Shown here piece after piece: positions 56,658 through 64,000 of a DNA stretch of 64,000 nt (positions are counted from its first letter, which is position 1; each line of letters begins with the position of its first letter). The notes below the pieces were generated by a model, which was not told the origin of the DNA, made no database searches, and was given only the letters and a program-made list of their open reading frames with translations. A program made the position numbers and the translations under genes. The stretch is from Rosa chinensis (lineage: Eukaryota > Streptophyta > Magnoliopsida > Rosales > Rosaceae): positions 16,917,501-16,981,500 of the forward strand of contig NC_037092.1 of NCBI RefSeq assembly GCF_002994745.2, in the 5' to 3' direction.

Positions 56658-59600
56658 TCAAACCCAAATTTGCCATAGAATATGCAACCATGTTACCCTC
56701 ACGAACATACCATGCATTTGGGTCAAGCAATTAAGCCAACGAGTCCGCAAAGACCATGGAGGAGAATAAATACATTGAAGAACACCCATTGAATCACTTT
56801 CCAGCCAGAGATGATACCAGCCACTTCTAAAAGCAATATCAATTCCAATGATTACTGCAAGAAGCTCTGCAAAAAAAGAAGTTTGAACCCCCAAAGCTTG
56901 ACAGAAGCCACCCTGAAAAAGACCACTAGCACTTCTAAACACTCCACCACAAGCAGCAGGCCGCAGATTTCCCTTAGCCAAACCGTCTGTATTTAATTTT
57001 AGCCACGGAGAAGGAGGAGGATGCCAGATAACCATACGAGGCACATGGCATTTACGAGATAAAGGGGCAACTCCTAAAGCAGAAAGCAATTGCCTATCAA
57101 CAACACCAATAGCATAACCTGGAATATAAGGACTTGCATGCATAATCCAAGCTTTAACAGAACAAGAAACTTGTCGAAAGGAGGGAGCCTTATTATCAAA
57201 CAAGAGTTTGTTCCGAGCCTTCGAAATAGCCATCAAAACAAAAAGAATAGCAGCCACCCAAACATTAAATAACTGAGTGGAGAAAGACTTGCCCATGATC
57301 ACACCCTAGAAAAATTGGATTGAAACTTGAGTTGGGAGAACAGTACCAAAAACGCTTGCAAGCCAGTGCCAAACACTTTGAGCAAAAGGACAATTAAAGA
57401 ATAAATGCTCTAAAGATTCAAAAGCACAAAGACATAAATGACAAACTGGAACCATCGGATACCATGGCGTTGCAATTGAATTGCTGTAGGAAGACAATCA
57501 TACAAGAGCCGCCAAGCCAAAAGAGAGTACTGTGGGGGGATGAACTTATTCCAAATAACACTTGCCCAGGCACAAATGGGAAATTTTTGCCAAATATGGT
57601 TGTAACCATCTGAAAAAGTAAGACGACTTGAGACTGAAGGCTCCCAAATTAAAACATCTTTACCTGCTCAGTTGGGATGGGCATAGTAACAATCTCAGTT
57701 GCAACATTTGGAAAATAAATAGTGAAATTTTGGGGTAGTGACCACTCTTGCTTAACAATCAAATCTACCACCATGGTAAACAAACTACTATCCATGACAG
57801 TGGCCTGCAAAGCATCCAAAATGTGTGCATTTAGCCATTTATCCGCCCAAAAAGAAACTGAAGCACCATCACCAATAACCCAGCGACTATTATAGTGAAC
57901 CATAGGCAAAGCTAACTTAAAACCATGCCAAATAGTGGAGCTATAATAGGAAAAATTGAGACGCCAAGTAGAAAGCTTGAAACGACTTCTCGCAAAGACA
58001 CCCCAAAAAGAATCAGAGGTCAGAGCCTCCCATGTAAACCGTAACAATGCAGTAGAGTTCAGAGTAGAGAGATGGTGTAAACCAAGCCCCCCTCCTTTTT
58101 TTGGAGCACACATTCGTCTCCATGAAACAGTTACTAACTTACGAGAATAAAGATCGCCAGACCATATAAAATTACATGCACAAGTAGTGAGATGCTTAAA
58201 AAGAGAGGCAGGCCATAGATAAACTGAGAAGCTGTGGAGGAGCATGCTTTGGAACACAGATTGGACTAACTGAACTCTTCCTGCCATAGAAAGAAACTTC
58301 CCTTTCCAACCTTCTAATTTAGACTTGGCTCTGTCAACAATAGCTTGGAGGTGAAGCCGACGTGGTTTACCTTTAAAAATTGGCACACCTAGATAGGTAA
58401 AAGGCGCAGTAGCGAATTTAAAGTTCAACACCCGCTCCACTGAGCCTCTATGATGAGATGCTGAAGCACCAAGATAGAAAGTACTCTTTCCCTCATTAAC
58501 ATACTGACCTAAAGCAGCCCCATAATGATTGAGGAAAGATTGTAAATTATGAAGGGACCGAGAATCCCCACGACAAAAAATGAACAGATCATCCGCATAG
58601 AGCACATGGGTGAGAGGCTCACAGTCGCGTGGAGTAGACATATATTTAATTTTACCAGAATAAAAAAGAGAGCAAATTCCACGACTTAAAGCTTCTTCAG
58701 CTAGGCAAAAGCTAGGCAAAAAAGCAATGGTAAAAGCGGGTCCCCTTGGCGCACACCCCGAGAACATGATAAAAACCCATGAGGAGAACCATTAACGAGA
58801 ACGGATAAGTGAGCAGAGCCAAGAATAGTACGAGCATAGTCCACGAAGACACTAGAAAAGCCAAATCTCAAAAGAACTGTAGTCAAGAAATCCCAGTTTA
58901 AAGTATCAAACGCCTTTGCAATATCCACTTTTATTCCAACATTACCACCAAAAATCTTCCTGTCCAAGAGATTAAACCCCTCTGAAACCAAACCAACACA
59001 ATCTGAAATACGACGACCCGGTAGAAAGGCTATTTGCTGAGGAGAAATAATTCTAGAGGCTATAGGGCCTAGCCTAGAAGCCAAGACTTTTGGAATAATC
59101 TTAAAAAGAAAATTAGCCAAAGCAATTGGTCTAAATTGAGTAACCTGATCAGCTCCCTCTACTTTAGGAATGAGAACAATGAAATTACTGTTAGCATTAG
59201 GATAAAGCCAAAATTTTTAGAACAAATCCTTGACAAAAGCAACCACGTCCTCTCCCACAATATCCCAACAATGTCGATAAAACAACCCAGGAGAGCCATC
59301 TGGACCTAGGGCACTTGAAGGATTCATAGAAAAAACTGCTTGCTTAATTTCGTCCGCAGATGGAAGAGAAGAAAGTAGAGCATTTTCTTATGAAGAAACC
59401 AAATTAGGAATACTAGCACAGTTTGAATCCTGACCCTCTGAAATATGTTCATAATTGTAGAGAGAGGGGTAAAAATTTACCACATGGTTAGCAATCTCAG
59501 TGGGTCCCATGAGAGTCACATCCCCATCCTTGAGACTACTTAACTAGGAATTAGCTGCCCTTACCCGTGCATAATTATGAAAGAATGCTGAACAACGATC

Positions 59601-60674
59601 TCCATCAGTTAACCACTTGACACGAGCTCGATCCCTCCAAAAGGCCTGTTGCATTTTTACTGCATCAAGAACAACCTTCTTGGCCCTGGACTCCTCCTCT
59701 AATAACTCCAAAGTAATCCCATTACTAGAAATTTCTTGCTGAACCAAATTTAGACCGTTGCGGGCATCCTCCAATATTACATGAACATTGCCGAACACCG
59801 TATTGTTCCAATCCTTGAGACAACGTTTTAGTTCCTTCAATTTCTGAAGAGTAACAAACATAGGACAACCCATAGCTTGGGAGGTACCCCAGCTATGAGC
59901 TACCAACTCCTTAAAACCAGAATGAAGAGTCCACATTATTTGAAAGCGGAAAGTTTTAAGGCCATATGACATAGACTTATTAGCCGTGAAAAGAAGACCA
60001 TTGTGATCAGAACCTACCCGTGGGAGAGCTAGACAACTAGTAAAAGGCCATGACTCCAACCAACGATCATCACACAACGATCTATCAAGACGCTTTTCAA
60101 AATGTCCAAAAACCCACCCATTTGACCAAGTGAAAAAAGTACCAGCAATGTCAAGGTGAGTGAAGTCACAAAGAGCAGTAGAGTTCTAAAACTCCTCACA
60201 AACAATTCTATTTGGTAGATTACCCTCAGATTGTTCATGAGCACCAAGAACAACATTAAAGTCACCAATACAGGTCCAAGGCACCTGTGTTCACGAGCGA
60301 ATATCCAACAACTCATTCCAAAGCTCTCTTCGTTTCACAATAGAAGTAGAAGCATAAACAAAAGAAAACTGGCTAACCGTGGCCTCAAAAGATACCTGCA
60401 CAATAATATGTTGCCAAGCAGAAGAAACAACAATTGGATTGCTACAGTGCAATGAAGAGAAAAGCCATATATTAGGAATGAGATCACCTCTATTATTTAG
60501 AGCAACTAAACGAAGATTAAGAGAAGCCCAATATGCAGCAGAGATAGAGTCGAAAGCCACCATAGGTTCAGAAATACAAACAAGGTCAAGCTTATGTTGA
60601 TGACAAATATTAGCCAATACGGAGCAAGTATCAGAGTTTCCAATACCTCGTAAGTTCCAATAAAGAACCTTCAT
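56658..60674 (-). pseudogene. LINE ORF2: endonuclease, reverse transcriptase, RNase H (degraded)
   Basis: ATG at 60674 opens with MKVLYWNLRGIGNSD, the N-terminus of an AP-type endonuclease; IGDFNVVLGAHEQS and GSDHNGLLF follow. The reverse transcriptase shows KVDIAKAFDTLNWDFL (motif A), RGVRQGDPL (motif B) and LYADDLFIFC (motif C, YADD). A zf-RVT region and an RNase H with LKLNTDGLAKGNL and LESDSMGVL follow. Breaks include stops after LLDIRS, CEEF, RAANS, NLVSS and DLF. There is also a frameshift at 58700-58721 caused by an 11-bp tandem duplication of gctaggcaaaa. It cannot encode an active protein. Confidence 0.92.
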
Positions 60675-62347
60675 TGAAGTTTCTTAGGCTTTTGTCTGAC
60701 CCGAGAAGGGTAAGGCTCTGAATGAGCACTAACAATCCGCTTTTGCTCCCTACGCAATTGTTTCTTTTGCGAGTTGGTGAGAACGGGGAGGAAACCTGCA
60801 ATATCTTCTCCGTTAACAAATCTTGCCACTGCATCAATTTTAGCTGCAGGACGCGAATCCTGAGGTCCATAACCTGGAGGGAGTGACTCAATATCTGAAC
60901 CAGCCTGCTCCTCCGAAAAAATTGTAGACCATGAATTTGAAGGAAAGCCCCCAACACAATCATGTTCTGTGTTAACCTCATGGTTAGCTGTACCCGCAGA
61001 TACAAAATCAGACTCATTCATTACTCTATCAGCGATTTTCTCAATATGATGAAGAGCAGCCTCCTCCAATATTTCATTAACCAACTGAACCATTGGACAA
61101 GAAGCATCTTGAACAGCATTAGTGCACACAGTAAGATCAACCTCATTCCTAACCAAAGCGATTGGAGAGCCCTCAAAAGGAACTACTTGGATAATATCAT
61201 CAACAATCCTAGGGCAACCAGAAACTATCTCAGTAGGGCCTACAATAACAACATCATGATCAACACCAACCTCATTTGCCACCACAATTCCTAAGGCCTC
61301 GGATGCAACCATGTTATCAACTGGAGGCACAAACATCTCATTAGTAGTGCCGTGAATAGGCATGCTTGGAGTGACACCCCCTGAAATAACATTAACAGTT
61401 GCAACAACCTCTGAAGGTTGGGGTTGGGCAATGGAGTCCACTGAATTCACCATTAAACTTTGACTTGGGAGCTTGGCATGATATTCCTGTCTAACCAGCT
61501 TATTAATCTTGAGATGTCCAGATTGTTGAAGTTTGGGCCCTGAAACTTTACGACACTTATCAATGGAATGCCCAACCAACCCACAATGATTACACTTTGG
61601 TGGAAGCTTCTCATACACAATCCCAACTGGAAAACAATGATTTTCCCGCTCCACCATGATAGAAGTGGGAAGATGTCCCAGTAGATCAATGTCTACCAAA
61701 ACCCGGGCATAATAACCAAACGACCTTTCCCTAGTATGGTGATCCAATTACAACGGCGTTCCCACACCCATTGCAGTCTCCATAATAAGCTGGGGATGCC
61801 AATATTCTTGACTGAGTCCAGAGATTTGAATCCACACCTGAGCGTACGTTTGAGGCAATTTCTCATCAGACTTGAAGTCTGGCTTCCACTGTGAAAGGCG
61901 AAAGATTCCAGACTCCAATGTACAAGTACCACCACCCCATATTCTTCTCATGTCCATTTCAGAGTGAAAATGAATGTCAAAATATCCCTTTCCAAGAGGT
62001 ACCAGACACCAAGGAGATGATGGTTTCCATAAGGATTGAAGGGAGCTCTTAAGAGTTTCCATTGTTCTAGGCTTAGAGCCTTTGCGAAGGAGGAGAAGAC
62101 CTAAAAGATTAGTGCGACATTCCTTTACTTGCTTCTGATACAATGCCTCATTGATTTTCACAAAGGTAACATCTCCTCGACGGGTAGGTTGAGGGAGCTG
62201 ACTTAGGTTAACTTGCGTCTCCATTGATGCCGACAAAATAGAAGCAAATGTTTTGACTTTTGGTGCAGGCTGAGCAGGTGGAGATTTAGGAGGGCCATGA
62301 GCAGACCTTCCTTCAAGAAAATCAAAACCCAATCTTGGCTGATCCAT
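60671..62347 (-). pseudogene. LINE ORF1: DUF4283 and CCHC zinc knuckle, one in-frame stop
   Basis: ATG at 62347 (MDQPRLGFDFLEGRSAHG) begins about 559 codons. One TAA at 61748-61750 follows GVGTPL, after which the same frame continues with DHHTRERSFGYYARVLVDID. The DUF4283 region includes LLGLLLLRKGSKPRT and WCLVPLGKGYFDIHF. The knuckle is CNHCGLVGHSIDKC. The C-terminal part is acidic and ends in a basic RQKPKKLQ. The stop TGA overlaps the ORF2 ATG as ATGA, which suggests ORF2 was translated by reinitiation. Confidence 0.92.
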
Positions 62348-62544
62348 CATATTAACTGCATCAGGACGACAAGACGGTGAGAAAAGAATGGCCACAGCCC
62401 TAAGCTGCCAGAGACGGCAGCAGAAAAACCCTCAGCAATTGTGCTCAAAAGCGAGGAGGCAATTGAGCACAAATAAGGGCGTACTTTCAGAACTAAAATA
62501 AAAAGTCTGTAAACACTACTAGCAAAATAACAACACACACAGAT

Positions 62545-63085
62545 TTATTGTAGTTAAAAATCACAGATATCCGTGTAAAATATAAATACTAACAGATAAC
62601 GGTGTGAAATGAGCATAATTAGGCTCACAATAATTTATACAATAACAATATCAATGGAAATCCGTGCGAATAAATAACAGTAACAGATATCTATGTAAAA
62701 ACTAAAACAATTCACATGGATATCTGTGTGAAAATCAATTCACACGGATTTCTGTATGTATTATAAATTAGTTTATTTCGAAATCATTAATTTTTTATGT
62801 TATGTGAATTATAAAGAGATAGATTTCCGTTATAATAAGTATTTGATACAGATTTCTGTGTGAAATGAGTAACACACAAATATCTGTGTGAAATGTTGAC
62901 ACAGATATCCGTGTGAAAAGAACAATTAGCTACAGAATTCTGTGTGAAAAAAAAAGACTACACATAATTTCGTGTAAATAATCGACTGACAATTGACATG
63001 ATAGTTAGTGGTTACCGAGGTAAATACACATGGAAATGAGTTGCAAATGTGTAAGTATTTCACACGGATTTCCGTGGCAATTCTG
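62545..63085. repeat. Cluster of degenerate short palindromes (CACACGGATATCCGTGTG-like)
   Basis: At least thirteen variants of a near-palindromic motif of about 18 bases recur at irregular spacing (15-90 bases). Examples are acacagatatccgtgtg (62899), cacatggatatctgtgtg (62717), cacacaaatatctgtgtg (62875) and cacacggatttccgtg (63061). Most copies are followed by aaa or aaat. Further copies appear at 63878-63960. No reading frame. The function is unknown. Confidence 0.8.
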
Positions 63086-63322
63086 CTTGTAACTAGCAGA
63101 TTGATCGAAGTTTTCCATTGTTCTTTCTGTTCTTCTGCTCACAGCTTTGGCCTCTCACCTCTCTTCTCTAAGATATTCTTCATATTCACATTAAGCAACG
63201 ACATCTGCTCCTACTAAGTGCTTCTTAAGCTATTTTTTATAGCTTTTGATCATCATGTATCTCTTTATATTAATCTTCTCACATAGTGATTTTGAATCTC
63301 TCCTTCTTTTTTTTTTTTAAAG

Positions 63323-63786
63323 ATGGATTATGATGAAGACTCAGATCTGCAGGTTGATAAACAATATATTTGTTCAAGGTATGTTCTTTCCCTCTTATTC
63401 CCCCAAACTCTCTATTATTTTTGTTACTAGATCTTAAATCTTATCAGCATTTTGTAGTTTCATTTCTAGCAATAGATTGTTTCAGATCCGTAAGTACCTG
63501 AAAGAGATTGCAAGATTTGGTTTCTGCCCACTTATTTTGCAATTAGTATATGTATTTTATGTAGGTTTCATTCCTCTTGCTTGTAATTATCCTGGGAGAG
63601 GTATTGGCTTAAGTCCCCCTCTCCCTCGTATAATTTGTCTCATTTGATCAATAAATTGGGATTTTTATCAAGAATTCAAGATAAAAGAAATAGAAAATCT
63701 TGTTGGTTTTATCTGTCATGATTTGCAGCAATAGAAGATCTTGCCTGAGAGCCATGGCATCTGGAGCCACTAACAGTGGTGTATGA
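63323..63786 (+). CDS. Possible small two-exon gene or gene fragment (37 aa)
   Basis: After a strong pyrimidine tract and AAAG, the ATG at 63323 opens MDYDEDSDLQVDKQYICS, ended by a good donor (aag/gtatgt at 63378). A plausible acceptor (tttgcag) at 63728 gives NRRSCLRAMASGATNSGV and a stop. The N-terminal acidic start looks like a real protein start, but the product is very short. It may be the first exons of a longer gene running out of the window, or a captured fragment. Splicing is inferred only. Confidence 0.3.
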
Positions 63787-63877
63787 TGGTGTATGATGAG
63801 AGCCATGGCATAGCAAACAAGTAGGTATGATGGTGTACTAAGATGATGAAATATTTTTTTTTGAATGCTAACCCATT

Positions 63878-63960
63878 TTCACACAGAAATCAGTGTGAGT
63901 TAGTGTTTAGGTTTTCACACTGAAATCCGTGTGAATTAGGAAGTTGTACACACGGACTGA
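63878..63960. repeat. Second palindrome cluster
   Basis: Three more copies of the same motif: cacacagaaatcagtgtg, cacactgaaatccgtgtg and the half-copy cacacggact. With the cluster at 62545-63085 they bracket the possible small gene. Confidence 0.7.
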
Positions 63961-64000
63961 AACTACATTAATTCAATTATGTATATGGATGGACAGTGGG

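Larger units (their letters stand above)
56305..62452 (-). mobile_element. Full-length L1-type LINE (6.1 kb), inactive
   Basis: Flanked by a 12-bp target duplication, gaggaggcaatt, at 56293-56304 and 62453-62464, with a poly-T run (poly(A) on the minus strand) immediately inside the left copy. Order on the minus strand: short leader, ORF1 with DUF4283 and zinc knuckle, ORF2 with endonuclease, reverse transcriptase and RNase H, then a 3' UTR containing the GC-rich stretch at 56380-56440. All parts of a plant L1 are present, but both ORFs contain in-frame stops and ORF2 contains frameshifts. Confidence 0.95.

Noticed and set aside
62545..63085. CRISPR-like array
   Set aside because: Copies are degenerate, spacing is irregular, there are no cas genes, and the DNA is plant nuclear.

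Overview
This is a 64 kb stretch of plant nuclear DNA. Genes contain GT-AG introns and are separated by AT-rich spacers, and every recognisable protein is a flowering-plant family: P-class PPR proteins, a GPI-anchored GDPD-like protein, an AGCVIII kinase with a DFD motif, a HUA1-like CCCH protein, MED22 and a miR157 precursor. A dicot is likely. A rosid or Rosaceae species is my guess, not something the sequence proves. Exon models were built by hand from splice consensus, phase and remembered families; no alignment was run.

Layout, left to right. 1-13.5 kb: an inverted duplication whose arms (1-1065 and 12546-13536) each carry the promoter and first exon of a HUA1-like CCCH gene. They face outward and enclose a Pack-MULE-like transposon (2318-3540), a small seed-maturation/LEA-like gene (minus), a plastid DUF212 gene (minus) and a PPR gene resembling At1g79540 (plus). 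13-17.4 kb: the right-hand CCCH gene, which has lost internal exons but stays open with four fingers. 19.5-24.3 kb: a GDPD-like SHV3-type gene. 25.3-27.9 kb: a second PPR gene. 29.6-30.9 kb: a broken U2AF35 retrocopy beside a MIR157 locus. 34.4-38.4 kb: a 15-exon NADP-isocitrate dehydrogenase gene (minus). 42.5-44.7 kb: an AGC1.7-type kinase (minus), divergent from a nitrobindin gene (46.6-48.4 kb). 49.3-50.5 kb: MED22 (minus).

The remainder is mostly mobile DNA: a full-length but broken L1-type LINE (56305-62452), three shorter poly(A)-tailed insertions flanked by direct repeats of 13-16 bp (31303-32992, 39253-40451, 51425-52400), two MULE-type elements with 9-bp target duplications, a likely SINE, and a stray RNase H fragment. 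The right end (62.5-64 kb) holds a degenerate family of short palindromes.

The genes are independent housekeeping or developmental loci, not a pathway. Gene order recalls two Arabidopsis neighbourhoods: HUA1 beside the DUF212 gene, and the AGC1.7 kinase beside nitrobindin. I see no clearly new biochemical system. The most unusual features are the inverted HUA1-like duplication with one internally deleted copy, the palindrome family, and the many two-copy tandem duplications of 11-144 bp.
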